A stretch of DNA of 64,000 nucleotides. It comes from Neorhizobium galegae bv. orientalis str. HAMBI 540. GTDB taxonomy: Bacteria; Pseudomonadota; Alphaproteobacteria; Rhizobiales; Rhizobiaceae. The notes beneath the pieces are model-generated. The model worked only from the letters and a program-made list of their open reading frames with translations, did no database searches and was not told where the DNA came from. The stretch is from assembly GCF_000731315.1 (NCBI RefSeq), contig NZ_HG938353.1:558001-622000 (forward strand), read 5' to 3'. Position numbers and translations under genes: made by a program. How positions within the stretch are numbered: the stretch's first letter is position 1; every line of letters begins with the position of its first letter. Shown one piece after another: positions 17,248 to 27,255 of the stretch.

Positions 17248-20200
17248 CTAGGCGGCGGCCCTGCGCCAGCCTGCATGCGCGGCTGCGGTGAAATCGTCGA
17301 ACGAAAGCGGCCTGGCGAAGGCATAACCCTGCAGCAGGTCGCAGCCGAGTTCGCGCAGGAGGCTCGCATGCTGCATGGTCTCGACGCCTTCCGCCACCGT
17401 TTCGACGCCGAGCGAACGGGCAATGTCGATGATGGAGCGCACCAGCGCACGCTCCTGCGGCGAGGTCAGGATCGGCATGACGAGCTGCCGGTCGATCTTC
17501 AGCCGTTTCGGCTTCAGCTTCAAAAGGCTGACGATCGAGGTATGGCCGGTGCCGAAATCGTCGATCTCGATGTCGATGCCGAGTTCCTTGATGCGTTCGA
17601 GATTGCTGGTCGCAGCCGCTTCGCTCTCGTCGAGGAAGATCGATTCCACCAGTTCGAAGGAAATCTCGCCGGGCACGATCGCCAGCGTCTGCAGCGTGTC
17701 GATCAGGGCTTCGTCATTGAGGCGTTTTGAGGAGACGTTGACGGAAACCTTCGGCACCCGGACGCCGAGTGCAGCCCAGCGCATCTTGTCCTTCAGCACC
17801 GTCTGGAGCACGATGTGGTCGAGTGCTGCCGACACGTTCAAATCCTCTGCAATCTTCAGGAACCGGTCGGGCGCAAGAATTCCGTGATGCGGATGGTTCC
17901 AGCGGATCAGCGCCTCGACGCCGGTCAGCTGGTTGGTGCGGGCATCGAATTGCGGCTGGTAGAAGGCGATGAATTCGTCATTGTCGATACCGGTAAGGAC
18001 CTCGTCGGCGGTGCGCTTGTGGCTGACGATCTCGGCCTGCAGGTTCTGCGTGAAGAATTCGTATCGGTTGCGGCCCATGCCCTTCGCCCGGTAGAGCGCG
18101 ATATCGGCATTGACGAGCGTGCGACGTGCATCGACATTCATGCCGCTTGCCTGGGCGATGCCGATGGATACGCCGCAGCGGCAGGCGAAACCTTCAAAGT
18201 CGATCGGCTGGTGGAATTCCGCGATGATGCGCTGAGCGAGCTGGCTTATCTCCTCGGCGCTCGAATTGTCGGTGGCGAGGATGACGAATTCGTCGCCGCC
18301 GATGCGTGCGACGATATCGCCGCTGCGGACGTTGCGCGAGAGGATGCGTGAGGCGTGCACGAGCATCGCGTCGCCCGCCGCATGTCCGAGCGTGTCGTTG
18401 ATCTGCTTGAAGCGGTCGAGATCGAGATGCAGGATCGAGAACTTCTGGCGCTCGTTGTGGCTGGAGCGCGACAGCCGGTCGAGTTCCACGTCGAGCTTGC
18501 GGCGGTTGGCGAGCAGGGTCAGCGGGTCATGCAGCGAATTGTGCTCGATGCGGCTCTTGGCGAGTTCGAGTTCGGCGTTCTTCGCATCGGCCTCGTCCTT
18601 GGCGGCCTTCAGTTCCCGGGTCAGGATAGCGTCCTGGGTGACGTCGAAGGCAATGCCCACCACCTTCTTGGATCCGTCGCGCATCGTATGCACCTTGCCG
18701 ATGGAGCGGATATAGCGGATCGAGCCATCCGGCTGGGGCACGCGCACGACCAGCGGATCCGGCAGGAAGTTTTCCGTGAAATGGTAGGAACTGAGCTTGG
18801 CGTGCTCCCGGTCGTCCGGATGGATGAGCTCGATCCAGTCAGCGGCCAGGATGCGGCCGTCGGTGAACGGAACGCCGTGCAACTGGCACATGCGGGCGTC
18901 CCAGGTCTCGATATGCGTGACCGGATTGGATTCCCATATGCCGCAATTGTAGGAATCAAGCGCCAGATCGAGGCGGCTCGACAGCTCTTCCAGGTCCTGT
19001 TCGCGGTTCGACAGTTCATCGAGCGCCAGTTCCAGTTCGGCATTCTTGATGTCGGTATTTTCCTTGGCGTTACGCAGCGTCTGCGTCATCACCACGTCGC
19101 CGGTGACGTCCCAGACAATGCCGGTGGTGCGCAGGGTGCCGTCGGCATTGCGGTAGTTCGCACCTGCCGATTTCAGGTATCGCAACGTGCCGTCCGGCAA
19201 TTGCACGCGGTAGGTTTCGCTGCAGGGTGTGTTGCTAGAGGCGCAGTCGACGAAATGTGTCTCCGCCGCCGTCCGGTCCGGCGGATAGATCGATCCGAGC
19301 CAGTCGTAGAGACGGTTGCCCTCGCTGGCCGCCGGCTTGTCGTGCAGCCCCGCTGCCCGCTTGTCCCAGAACAGACTGTTGCCGTTGCCCGTCACCTCCC
19401 AGATGCCGATATTGGAGGCTTCCATGGCGAGGTTGAAGCGTTGTGACAGCTCGATGAGATTGAGCTCACGGGCCTTCAGTGCATCGATATTGCGGTTGCG
19501 TTCGGAAATCAGTGAGGTAGCGATGAAGATCGGCACGATCACCGCGAGTGCCGCAAGCACGAGGGCCAGGCGGAACCCGAGCTGGTTGGGCGGCACGATG
19601 TCCCAGCCGGAACGAGGAGCGGCGAGCAGCGTCCAGTTGGCGCCGTTGATGGGCACCGTCCATTTCATGGGAGACTGGTCTTCGATGGAATCATTGCCGA
19701 AGAAGGCGAAATATTGCGGCCTGTCGACGTCCCGCAGAACGACGTTCAGCCACTCGAGATTGATCAGGTTCGGTTTCGTCGCCGTGGCGGGGGAGAAGGT
19801 GACGCCGGATGCCTCCATCAGGCCCTGCTTGTCGATCAGCACCGCGAGCGCCCCCCAAAGGTCACCACCGTCCTCTTCCTTCGATACCGGTACGACGAGA
19901 GTCAGATGTCCTTCCTGAGTGCCGCTCAGCAGAGATACGCGGTTGCGGCCGCTCACGGACTTCAGGTCGTTTGCAAGGCGCAGCAGATCGATTTTGCCGA
20001 TCTTGCCCGACCCGCCGCCGACAATGCCGTCGCGCGTGATGACCTGGGCAAGCTCGAAATTGGGTGCGACCGCGACGCCCGAAAAATGCGCGACTTCGCC
20101 AAGTTCCTTATCAACGTGGCGCTTGAACGTGTCTGCCGAGCCGCTCAAATCGTCCCTCAGCGCGTGAACCAGATGGTCCGTGGCGGCGATGTCGGTCTCT

Positions 20201-20427
20201 ACGCGTACGATGAGGCGCCGGGCCAACAGGCCGGCAACTTTCTCCGTCGTCGCCCGCAGGTCGCTGCGAAAGCTTTCGGTATAACGTTGGTCGATGATGA
20301 CCCCGATCGAGATGACCGCAAGGGTGATAACGAGCGCGATTGTTGTCGGGGTCTTGGTGCTGCGTGCGAAGCGCAGTGATTTGGAACCGGACGACGGCCA
20401 GAATTTCACGCGCGAGAACCTTCTCAT
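17248..20427 (-). CDS. Membrane sensor with CHASE-like, PAS, GGDEF and EAL domains
   Basis: About 1059 residues. A first transmembrane segment (about 28-45) and a second (about 285-305) enclose a periplasmic CHASE-like sensor. Two PAS folds follow (about 330-445 and 480-597), with helical linkers repeating NAELELA before the second PAS and before the GGDEF domain. The GGDEF motif is intact (ARIGGDEFVIL, about 710-714), so diguanylate cyclase activity is possible. The EAL domain starts GVEALIRWNHP (about 838) and has ELVES, DDFGTG and AEGVET, so phosphodiesterase activity is also possible. It would set cyclic-di-GMP in response to an external signal. The ATG at 20427 has AGGGG; a GTG at 20442 lacks a ribosome site. 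Confidence 0.92.
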   Translation of the reverse strand: MRRFSRVKFWPSSGSKSLRFARSTKTPTTIALVITLAVISIGVIIDQRYTESFRSDLRATTEKVAGLLARRLIVRVETDIAATDHLVHALRDDLSGSADTFKRHVDKELGEVAHFSGVAVAPNFELAQVITRDGIVGGGSGKIGKIDLLRLANDLKSVSGRNRVSLLSGTQEGHLTLVVPVSKEEDGGDLWGALAVLIDKQGLMEASGVTFSPATATKPNLINLEWLNVVLRDVDRPQYFAFFGNDSIEDQSPMKWTVPINGANWTLLAAPRSGWDIVPPNQLGFRLALVLAALAVIVPIFIATSLISERNRNIDALKARELNLIELSQRFNLAMEASNIGIWEVTGNGNSLFWDKRAAGLHDKPAASEGNRLYDWLGSIYPPDRTAAETHFVDCASSNTPCSETYRVQLPDGTLRYLKSAGANYRNADGTLRTTGIVWDVTGDVVMTQTLRNAKENTDIKNAELELALDELSNREQDLEELSSRLDLALDSYNCGIWESNPVTHIETWDARMCQLHGVPFTDGRILAADWIELIHPDDREHAKLSSYHFTENFLPDPLVVRVPQPDGSIRYIRSIGKVHTMRDGSKKVVGIAFDVTQDAILTRELKAAKDEADAKNAELELAKSRIEHNSLHDPLTLLANRRKLDVELDRLSRSSHNERQKFSILHLDLDRFKQINDTLGHAAGDAMLVHASRILSRNVRSGDIVARIGGDEFVILATDNSSAEEISQLAQRIIAEFHQPIDFEGFACRCGVSIGIAQASGMNVDARRTLVNADIALYRAKGMGRNRYEFFTQNLQAEIVSHKRTADEVLTGIDNDEFIAFYQPQFDARTNQLTGVEALIRWNHPHHGILAPDRFLKIAEDLNVSAALDHIVLQTVLKDKMRWAALGVRVPKVSVNVSSKRLNDEALIDTLQTLAIVPGEISFELVESIFLDESEAAATSNLERIKELGIDIEIDDFGTGHTSIVSLLKLKPKRLKIDRQLVMPILTSPQERALVRSIIDIARSLGVETVAEGVETMQHASLLRELGCDLLQGYAFARPLSFDDFTAAAHAGWRRAAA

Positions 20428-20711
20428 TAACCCCTGTGGCACGAAGGGTCAGCCTATGGGGCGGGGGTTAATTTACGCTTTCACGGCACCCTACAAACTT
20501 TGGTCCAATTTATTGTAAGGGAATACTTGGGATTGGTTTCGCAAACGCTGCCAGACCCCGTCATAGGGAGGCATCCCGCCCTTGAAAAGCGTTAACAATC
20601 AGGTCATTACTTATACGGAAAATGTCACGGTAAGGGGCGATTTTCGCCACAATCGGGAGGCTATCTGTGCGTCGGAACAAGACATCATCGACCTCATCAA
20701 GGCTTCCGACC

Positions 20712-20972
20712 ATGCGCATCCTGATTGCTGCTCTGCTTGCCACTGCCAGCATCTTTTCGCCCCTCAACAGCTGGGCTCAAAGTGCCGACGTCGAAGCCAC
20801 GATCAAGGCCGTGGATGCGAAGGCGCTCAACTTAACGCTCGACGACGGAAAGACCTATAAAGTGCCCGAGGAATTCAATTTCGAGGGCTTGAAGGCCGGC
20901 GTGAAAGTGCTGGTCTTCTACACGGTCGTCGATGGCAACCGCGTTGTCGACGATCTCCAGATCGTTCAGTAA
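20712..20972 (+). CDS. DUF1344 periplasmic protein
   Basis: An 86-residue small secreted protein. A signal peptide (RILIAALLATASIFSPLNSWAQS) is followed by a single beta-rich DUF1344 domain (DVEATIKAVDAKALNLTLDDG, KVPEEFNFEGLKAGVKVLVFY). The family is common in rhizobia and has no known biochemical function. The start is uncertain: ATG at 20712 gives a compact signal peptide like its relatives, while a GTG at 20667 has a much better ribosome site (GGGAGG, 6 bases away) and would add 15 residues. About 240 bases upstream (20428-20666) appear non-coding and hold its promoter. Confidence 0.85.
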   Translation: MRILIAALLATASIFSPLNSWAQSADVEATIKAVDAKALNLTLDDGKTYKVPEEFNFEGLKAGVKVLVFYTVVDGNRVVDDLQIVQ

Positions 20973-21029
20973 TATCGCAGAATTAGCGAAGTATAATTTA
21001 GAATATCCGCTGCCCCGCGTATATTTCAA

Positions 21030-21617
21030 TCAGAGCCATGTTATCCGGTTGAGGTCGGTATCGATCATCAGGATGCGGTCCTGCGGGGTCGGAACGGTGG
21101 CCGCTTCGTCTTCGTCGAGGTTACCGATCAGCCGGAAGAGCGAGCGGATCACCCCGCCGTGGCTGACGCAGACGGTCGGGCCATCAACGGACTGCAGCCA
21201 GGCGCCGATCCGCCAGCAAAGGATCTCATAGCTCTCGGCAGAGATGCCGGGCGGAATGAAGCTCCACTTCTGCTCGGCCCGGGCGGCGAGGCGGTCCGGA
21301 GAAATCCGGCGGATCTCCTCGAGCGTATGGCCTTCCCAGTCGCCGAAGGAAACTTCGACCAGCCGTTCGTCCGTCCGGTAGGCGAGGGGATCCAGCCCCA
21401 TGGCGGTGCGCAGCCGTTCCATTGTTTCGCGGGTCCGCGACAGCGGGCTGGCAACGAAGGAGAAACCTTCGGCCGCGCCGATCATCTCGCGCAGCCGCTC
21501 GCCGTTCCGCGTTGCCTGAGAGCGGCCGAGAGCATTGAGCGGAATATCCTGCTGGCCCTGGAGCCGGCCTTCGGCATTCCAGTCCGTCTGCCCGTGGCGG
21601 ATCATGTAGATGAGCAC
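21030..21617 (-). CDS. Histidine phosphatase (phosphoglycerate mutase-like)
   Basis: A 195-residue protein of the histidine phosphatase superfamily. The phosphohistidine motif IRHGQTDWNAEGRLQGQQD is at the N-terminus, SPLSRTRETMERL supplies the Arg and Glu, and the second histidine is in CVSHGGVIRSLF. I choose the GTG at 21617 (start MLIYMIRHG) just after fabI; an ATG 12 bases in is an alternative. The small-molecule or protein substrate is not predictable. It is co-transcribed behind fabI with a 22-base gap. Confidence 0.88.
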   Translation of the reverse strand: MLIYMIRHGQTDWNAEGRLQGQQDIPLNALGRSQATRNGERLREMIGAAEGFSFVASPLSRTRETMERLRTAMGLDPLAYRTDERLVEVSFGDWEGHTLEEIRRISPDRLAARAEQKWSFIPPGISAESYEILCWRIGAWLQSVDGPTVCVSHGGVIRSLFRLIGNLDEDEAATVPTPQDRILMIDTDLNRITWL

Positions 21618-21639
21618 GGCAGACGTCCCTGGAAGAGCA

Positions 21640-22458
21640 TCAGTCCTTGATGACCGAAATGTCCGGCGCATCGACGGCCTTCATGCCGACGACATGGTAG
21701 CCGCTGTCGGCGTGATGGGTTTCGCCGGTGACGGAGCGCGAGAGGTCGGACAGCATGTAGAGACCGACATCGCCCACTTCCTCGATGGTGACGGTACGGC
21801 GCAGCGGCGCATTGTACTCGTTCCACTTGAGGATGTAGCGGAAGTCGCCGATGCCGGAAGCGGCAAGCGTCTTGATCGGCCCGGCCGAGATCGCGTTGAC
21901 GCGGATGTTCTTCGGGCCGAGATCGACGGCGAGATATTTGACGCTGGCTTCGAGCGCGGCCTTGGCGACGCCCATGACGTTGTAGTTCGGCATGACCTTT
22001 TCGGCACCATAATAGGTGAGGGTCAGCATCGAGCCGCCGTCGGTCATCAGCTTTTCCGCCCGCCTTGCGACCGACGTAAAGGAATAGACCGAGATCTGCA
22101 TCGTCTTGGCGAAATTGTCAGCCGAGGTATCGACGTAACGGCCGGTCAACTCGTCCTTGTCGGAAAAGCCAATCGCATGCACGAGGAAGTCGATCTTGCC
22201 CCAGTGCTTTTCGAGATTGGCGAAGACTTCGTCGATGGTCGATTCGTCGCCGACGTCGCAATGGCCGGCCATGTAGGCGCCCAGTTCTGCGGCCAGCGGC
22301 TCAACCCGCTTCTTGAGTGCGTCGCCCTGGTAGGTGAATGCAACTTCCCCGCCATGCTGGTGGATGGCCTTGGCAATGCCCCACGCGATCGAACGATTGT
22401 TGGCAACGCCCATGATGAGACCGCGTTTGCCTGCCATGAGGCCGGAAGCCTGAACCAT
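21640..22458 (-). CDS. fabI: Enoyl-[acyl-carrier-protein] reductase (NADH)
   Basis: A 272-residue short-chain dehydrogenase-type reductase, the last step of each fatty-acid elongation round. The cofactor loop GVANNRSIAWGIAKAIHQHG, HAIGFSDKDEL, and the FabI catalytic pair Tyr-x6-Lys (YNVMGVAK) are present, followed by ISAGPIKTLAASGI of the flexible substrate loop. Such enzymes are the target of triclosan and diazaborine. The gene lies between a DnaJ-family gene and a histidine phosphatase, all leftward. Confidence 0.95.
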   Translation of the reverse strand: MVQASGLMAGKRGLIMGVANNRSIAWGIAKAIHQHGGEVAFTYQGDALKKRVEPLAAELGAYMAGHCDVGDESTIDEVFANLEKHWGKIDFLVHAIGFSDKDELTGRYVDTSADNFAKTMQISVYSFTSVARRAEKLMTDGGSMLTLTYYGAEKVMPNYNVMGVAKAALEASVKYLAVDLGPKNIRVNAISAGPIKTLAASGIGDFRYILKWNEYNAPLRRTVTIEEVGDVGLYMLSDLSRSVTGETHHADSGYHVVGMKAVDAPDISVIKD

Positions 22459-22609
22459 TCATAGTCCCCTGATACTCTAGATGAACGCTGCCTATGACAT
22501 AGGCGGCTCAAGGGTTCAAGCTGACTTGGATCATCTCGTGTTAGTGGCCGTAACAAAGGGTGCGCAGCGGTGAATACCGACGCAAAACTGTCATACTGGG
22601 CAAGGCCTG

Positions 22610-23752
22610 TCAGACATACAGTCCGTGGCGCATGTGCCGCATCAGGTCGGTGACCTTTTCGTTCGGCTTTTCCCACAGGACGACGCGCAGCTCGACGACG
22701 AGATCGCCACGGCCGCCGGCATCGTCATGGAGGCCGAGGCCCTCCAACCGGATCGTCTGGTCGGAACCGGACCAGGCCGGAATGCTGATGCTGCGGTTGC
22801 CTTCCGGCGTCTCGACCGACGCGTCGCCGCCGAGCACCGCATCCTCGAGCGAGATCGACAAGGTCGTGTGGAGATCGAAACCTTCGACCCGGAAATGGCT
22901 GTCGCGGGCAATCTTGATCGAGGCGAGCAGGTCGCCGGATTTCATGCCGGTGAGCTTGAGGCCCTGGCCCTTGAGGCGCGCCACATGGCCTTCGGTCATG
23001 CCCCTTTCCAGGGCAAGGCGCACTTCGCGGTCGTCGGCCATTTTCAGCGTGATCGTGTTGAGCTTCAGGAGATCCTCGACGGTGACCGTGGCTTCGACGG
23101 AGATATCCGGCGCCTTTTCCGGTGCCGGCGTCGTGCCGCGGAAACGGCGCACGATGGAGGCGATCAAGTCGATGGCAAGGGCTGGCAGCGGCGGTCGTTC
23201 GCCCCCCGATGGATCTGCCTTGGCCGTTTCGACCGTATCGCCGTTTGGTTGCGCCGAACCGCCCGCCTGAGCTTTTGCCTGATCGGCCGCCGCGGCGCCG
23301 AATATGCGCTCGATCATGTCCTCCGGCGTTTCGCCTGCCGGGCCGGACTGATTCTGGGGATGGGCCTGAGACTGGGCCTGTGATTGGCCGCGAGCCTGTG
23401 CCTGCGGTTGCGCCTGGGATTTGGCGTTTTGCGCATTGGTCTTGGCGAGTTCTTCCATGACCTTTTCGGCGTTGGCCTTTGCGACCTTGGCGCGTTCGGC
23501 GGCTTCGCGGGCGGCATTGCGCTGCTGCATGATGGTCTGGTGCATCTCGGCGGCCCTGTCGTATCGCTTGCGGCGCTCGGGATCCTTCAGGACCTCGTAG
23601 GCCTGGCCGATCTCTGCGAAACGGCTCGTCGCAGACGGATCGTCCTGGTTCTGGTCGGGATGAACGGTCTTGGCCTTGGCGCGCCAGGCTGCCTTGATTT
23701 CGTCGGGCTCGGCATTGCGCTGCACGCCGAGAAGAGAATAGGGATCACGCAT
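22610..23752 (-). CDS. DnaJ-family co-chaperone (CbpA/DjlA-like) with Gln/Ala-rich linker
   Basis: A 380-residue protein. The J domain is residues 1-70 with the essential HPD (VHPDQNQ, about 31-33). A helical region (REAAERAKVAKANAEKV) leads to a low-complexity linker with repeated Q-A-Q/Q-S-Q units (about 105-140), and residues 190-380 are the DnaJ C-terminal substrate-binding domain. No CxxCxGxG zinc centre is present, so it is a type II/CbpA-like partner of DnaK. I start at ATG 23752 (MRDPYSLLGV). About 275 bases of non-coding DNA upstream contain an 8-base inverted repeat (23948-23955 / 23968-23975) that may terminate the lipoprotein gene or regulate this one. Confidence 0.92.
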   Translation of the reverse strand: MRDPYSLLGVQRNAEPDEIKAAWRAKAKTVHPDQNQDDPSATSRFAEIGQAYEVLKDPERRKRYDRAAEMHQTIMQQRNAAREAAERAKVAKANAEKVMEELAKTNAQNAKSQAQPQAQARGQSQAQSQAHPQNQSGPAGETPEDMIERIFGAAAADQAKAQAGGSAQPNGDTVETAKADPSGGERPPLPALAIDLIASIVRRFRGTTPAPEKAPDISVEATVTVEDLLKLNTITLKMADDREVRLALERGMTEGHVARLKGQGLKLTGMKSGDLLASIKIARDSHFRVEGFDLHTTLSISLEDAVLGGDASVETPEGNRSISIPAWSGSDQTIRLEGLGLHDDAGGRGDLVVELRVVLWEKPNEKVTDLMRHMRHGLYV

Positions 23753-24028
23753 TGTGGGACCACCGGTTACCTGAAACGGCGGGTCCCCGCTTGATCCTTG
23801 GACCCCCATTATTCGTCACAACTCCGACAGTCGTCCGCCGGTTCCTCATGTCCCGGACAGATTACTGCTTACGTCGGGAGAGCCTATGTTAGGACTTGTG
23901 AATCAGTGGTTACACAGCCGCCGGCAGCACTCGTTAAGGTAAACGAAGCGTTTCCAGCACGAATTACGGAAACGCGCGAAAACCGTTTCCTTGCAGCCGC
24001 ATCGGGTGTGGGGCAGTGATGACTGCGA

Positions 24029-24484
24029 CTACTGGCGGTCGAAAGCCGTCAGCATCCAGTCGCCGCTGCCGGTGAGGCAGGTCTGGCCGGAGAACATCGC
24101 GATACCCTCGTAGGAATGCCGCGTGGTGGTGAAGGCGCGGCAGATCTGCTCGCCGTTGCGGGCCTCGTGGATCTGCGAGACGACGCCGGCGCTGCCGGTC
24201 GCGGTATTCGCCCACGGAACCGAGGCTGCGCCGACCTTTGCAAGATCGGCCGAGGAGACCGCATTGCGCACAGTCGCTTCGTCGGAAAGCGTGGCGCCGG
24301 TATGCGGCGGCGTGCCCGGCACGGTGCCAGTCGCGATCGAGCGGTCGACCTTCGGGGAACTTCCGAAGAGATCGAGGCTGCTCGTACAACCGGCAAGCGA
24401 AAACCCGGCTAGGCAGAGGGCGGCTGCCCGTCTGCCGAGGAGAAACGACCTCTTTGTGCGGCTCTTCGACTTTGCTATCACTAC
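24029..24484 (-). CDS. RT0821/Lpp0805-like surface lipoprotein
   Basis: About 151 residues. The N-terminus is basic ([15 protein letters not shown]) and leads to the lipobox SLAGC, so it is predicted to be lipidated and anchored in an envelope membrane. The C-terminal half ([35 protein letters not shown]) matches the small RT0821/Lpp0805 surface-protein type. I choose the GTG at 24484 because AGGA lies 6 bases upstream; an in-frame ATG at 24520 lacks one. It is divergent from pdxH with only about 70 bases between starts. Function unknown. Confidence 0.78.
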   Translation of the reverse strand, partial: VVIAKSKSRTKRSFLLGRRAAALCLAGFSLAGCTSSLDLFGSSPKVDRSIATGTVPGTPPHTGATLSDEATVRNAVSSADLAKVGAASVPWANTATGSAGVVSQIHEARNGEQICRAFTTTRHSYEGIAMFSGQTCLTGSGDWMLTAFDRQ

Positions 24485-24551
24485 CACCGTGCGTCCTGTC
24501 CGACTGAAAAACTCGGGCATTTTTCATGAGATTGGGAGTATTTTAGTCAAT

Positions 24552-25172
24552 ATGTCTGACAGCGGGTTAACAACTGGTGACTTCACCGCCGAGAACGAGC
24601 CTTTCGCGCTTTTTGGCGCTTGGCTGAAGGATGCCGAGAGCTCTGAACCCAACGATCCGAATGCCGTTGCGGTTGCGACCGTCGACGAAAACGGCATGCC
24701 GAACGTTCGCATGGTCCTGTTGAAGGGGTATGACGAGAACGGTTTCGTTTTCTACACAAATTTCGAAAGCCAGAAGGGCCGCGAGATCCTCGGCCAGAAG
24801 AAGGCCGCGATGTGTTTCCACTGGAAATCGCTGCGCCGCCAGGTTCGCCTGCGCGGCGAGGTGGAAGTGGTGAGCGATGCGGAGGCGGATGCCTATTATG
24901 CCTCTCGCGCCCGCGGCAGCCGCATCGGCGCCTGGGCGTCGAAACAGTCCCGCCCGCTCGAAACCCGTTTCGCGCTCGAAAAATCGGTTGCCGAATACAC
25001 CGCGAGATACGCGATCGGCGACATTCCGCGCCCGCCCTACTGGTCCGGTTTCCGCATCAAGCCGGTATCGATCGAGTTCTGGCACGACCGCCAGTTCCGC
25101 CTGCACGACCGCATCGAATTCCGCCGCCCCGTCGCCGACGGTCCGTGGGAAAAGGTGCGGATGTATCCGTAA
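24552..25172 (+). CDS. pdxH: Pyridoxine/pyridoxamine 5'-phosphate oxidase
   Basis: A 206-residue FMN enzyme that makes pyridoxal 5'-phosphate from pyridoxine or pyridoxamine phosphates. The FMN-binding segment [21 protein letters not shown], the dimer segment [27 protein letters not shown], and the C-terminal signature [18 protein letters not shown] are all visible. I start at ATG 24552 (MSDSGLT); the frame is open far upstream across the divergent lipoprotein gene, but that part is a shadow. Confidence 0.95.
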   Translation: MSDSGLTTGDFTAENEPFALFGAWLKDAESSEPNDPNAVAVATVDENGMPNVRMVLLKGYDENGFVFYTNFESQKGREILGQKKAAMCFHWKSLRRQVRLRGEVEVVSDAEADAYYASRARGSRIGAWASKQSRPLETRFALEKSVAEYTARYAIGDIPRPPYWSGFRIKPVSIEFWHDRQFRLHDRIEFRRPVADGPWEKVRMYP

Positions 25173-25187
25173 AGGGAAGGGCGGCTT

Positions 25188-26264
25188 TCAGCGCCCGATC
25201 ACGAAGGGGATGCCCGAGGCGAGGGCCGAGACGTAGCGCGGCTGCTGGTAATAGCCGTTGAGCGAGATGCGCGGCAGGCCGGTGAGCCTGTTCACGTATT
25301 TGGCGCAGAGCGTGCCGGGCTGCGTCGTCACCGCGACTGAAAAGCCGATCTCCTTGGCAATCGCGTAGTCGCGTTCGGAAACCGCGGCGCGGCTGCCATA
25401 GGGATAGGCGATTGTTTGCGGCCGTTCGCCGGTCAAAGCCTCGATCCAGTCGGATGACTGCTTCATCTCCGCACGGGCGTCTTCCGCCGAAAGCCGGGCG
25501 ACGGCGCGGTGGCTTACTGTATGGGCCCCGAGCGAGGCCAGCGGATGGACGGCGACCGAGCGGAGCTCCTCGGCATTCATGGTCAGGTCGGCAGTGATTT
25601 TTAGAGGGTCGATGCCATGTTTTCTCGCCAGCGCATCGACCCGCGAGACGGCGGTGGATTCCTCGACTTCGAGGACATAGCTGGAGAACCGGTCGAAGGC
25701 ATCGAATTTTCGGGCCTCGGAGGTGAGGTCGAGGATGTCGGACCCGCCGCCGAAGTCGAACGTCACCTCGCGTTCGCGACCGAGCAGCTCGGCAACCGTT
25801 TCCCACCACAGCGAATGGGTCCGCTCGGCAAATCCGCGGGTGACGAAAATGGTGAAGGGCACGCCGTAGCGGGCAAACACCGGCAAGGCGTATTCGGCAT
25901 TGTTTCGGTAGCCGTCATCCAGCGTGAAGGCGGCGAACGGCTGTTTGGTCGGCGCGGCAAGCCGTGCCGGCACGTCGCTCAAGGGGATGAACTCGTAACC
26001 CTCCGCCGAAAGCCGTTCGATCGCTTCGCCGAGGAAATCCGGTGTGACTTCGAGATGACCGCTCGGCTGCAACGGGCGGCTCTGTTTCGGCCGCACATGA
26101 TGAAGTGTGAAGATGGCGCCGTGGCCACGGGCATTGGGCATCATCCCGGCACGCGCAAGTGCGGCAGCCATGTCGAGGCCACCGGCGACAAGCCGGCGTT
26201 TGACATCCCGGCGCCAAAGCGCCTGAAACCTCTCCTTCGTGTTCCCCACCGCGATCACGCCCAC
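25188..26264 (-). CDS. Polysaccharide deacetylase (NodB-homology) family protein
   Basis: A 358-residue protein with a carbohydrate-esterase-4 domain: TLDDGYRNN (general base and metal Asp), the metal histidines in GAHTVSHRAVA, and a C-terminal AYPYGSRAA segment. Before the domain lie IFTLHHVRP and VTPDFLGEAIERL, as in the rhizobial exopolysaccharide-associated group. There is no signal peptide. It may deacetylate a polysaccharide or its precursor. The start is a GTG at 26264; a second GTG 15 bases inside is possible and neither has a strong ribosome site. It converges on pdxH with 15 bases between stops. Confidence 0.88.
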   Translation of the reverse strand: MGVIAVGNTKERFQALWRRDVKRRLVAGGLDMAAALARAGMMPNARGHGAIFTLHHVRPKQSRPLQPSGHLEVTPDFLGEAIERLSAEGYEFIPLSDVPARLAAPTKQPFAAFTLDDGYRNNAEYALPVFARYGVPFTIFVTRGFAERTHSLWWETVAELLGREREVTFDFGGGSDILDLTSEARKFDAFDRFSSYVLEVEESTAVSRVDALARKHGIDPLKITADLTMNAEELRSVAVHPLASLGAHTVSHRAVARLSAEDARAEMKQSSDWIEALTGERPQTIAYPYGSRAAVSERDYAIAKEIGFSVAVTTQPGTLCAKYVNRLTGLPRISLNGYYQQPRYVSALASGIPFVIGR

Positions 26265-26336
26265 GTTACTTCGGTGAGGCCGACCCTACTCTCGGACGGG
26301 TTAAGTCTTGCTGAATAACGCCGTGCTGAATCCTGC

Positions 26337-27128
26337 TCAGGGCCGCAGCGCATCGAAAAGCGGCAGGCTGACGATCGCCGCCATGGCGATCAGCAGGAAG
26401 CAGATACGCCGAAAGGTGCCTTCGGAGGCAAATCCGAACAGTTTCGAACCGGCAGTCACCCCGAGGCCGTAACCCGGGCCGGCGATCAGTGCGAGGGCAA
26501 GGACGTCGAGGGTCAAAAGGTGGCCGATGACATAGGCGGTGGCCGAGATCACCGTCGAAAGCGCGAAATAAAGGATGAGATTGGCGCGCACGGTGAGCGG
26601 CGGAATGGCGCCGCCGAGCCAGTAGGCGACGACCGGAGGACCGGAAAGCTGCGCCGCGCCGCCGAACAGGCCGGCAAGCGCCCCGACGCCGATGGTCAGC
26701 GGAGTTTTTGGCTTGCCGTGGTAACGCCAGCCGGAAATCAGGAAGATCAGCAGGCAGAGCACCACGACCGAGATCAGCCACCGGAGCGCTGTTGGATCGA
26801 TCACCGCCAGCAGCGTCGTGCCCGCCGGTACGCCGACCAGCGTACCGATCAGCATCGTGCCCACTTCTCGCCGGTTCGCCCGCCTCCAGCCGTCCGGCAG
26901 CATGCCGAGCGTCGTCACGCCGTCGATGACCAGGAGCAGGGCAGGGGCGATCTTCGGGCCGACGGCAGCACCTGCAAGCGGAACGAAGATCAGCGCTCCG
27001 CCGAACCCGGAAAACCCGCGTGCCAGTCCGGCGATCAGCGCCGAGAGGAAAAGAAAGACGAGCTGCGCCGCCCCATGACCCGGAATCCATGCATCCAGGA
27101 AGGCGGAAATCGGGTTTGAGGATGCCAT
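26337..27128 (-). CDS. TauE/SafE-family membrane exporter
   Basis: A 263-residue integral membrane protein with about eight hydrophobic segments and the family repeats ARGFSGFGGALIFVPLAG in the first half and GALAGLFGGAAQLSGPPVVAYW in the second. Members move sulfite, sulfoacetate and other small organic anions out of the cell. I start at ATG 27128 (MASSNPIS). It is divergent from the MazG-like gene. No sulfur-metabolism genes are nearby, so the substrate stays open. Confidence 0.88.
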   Translation of the reverse strand: MASSNPISAFLDAWIPGHGAAQLVFLFLSALIAGLARGFSGFGGALIFVPLAGAAVGPKIAPALLLVIDGVTTLGMLPDGWRRANRREVGTMLIGTLVGVPAGTTLLAVIDPTALRWLISVVVLCLLIFLISGWRYHGKPKTPLTIGVGALAGLFGGAAQLSGPPVVAYWLGGAIPPLTVRANLILYFALSTVISATAYVIGHLLTLDVLALALIAGPGYGLGVTAGSKLFGFASEGTFRRICFLLIAMAAIVSLPLFDALRP

Positions 27129-27255
27129 GAAAAATGCCGTGATGAAGGGCTTCGGATGGTCCGCACCTGCCGGGATTTGGATGAGGGTGTCAAGCAAACC
27201 CTCTGGACACGGCGCTGGAATCAGCATTCTCCTGTGGATACAAAAGGAGAACATT

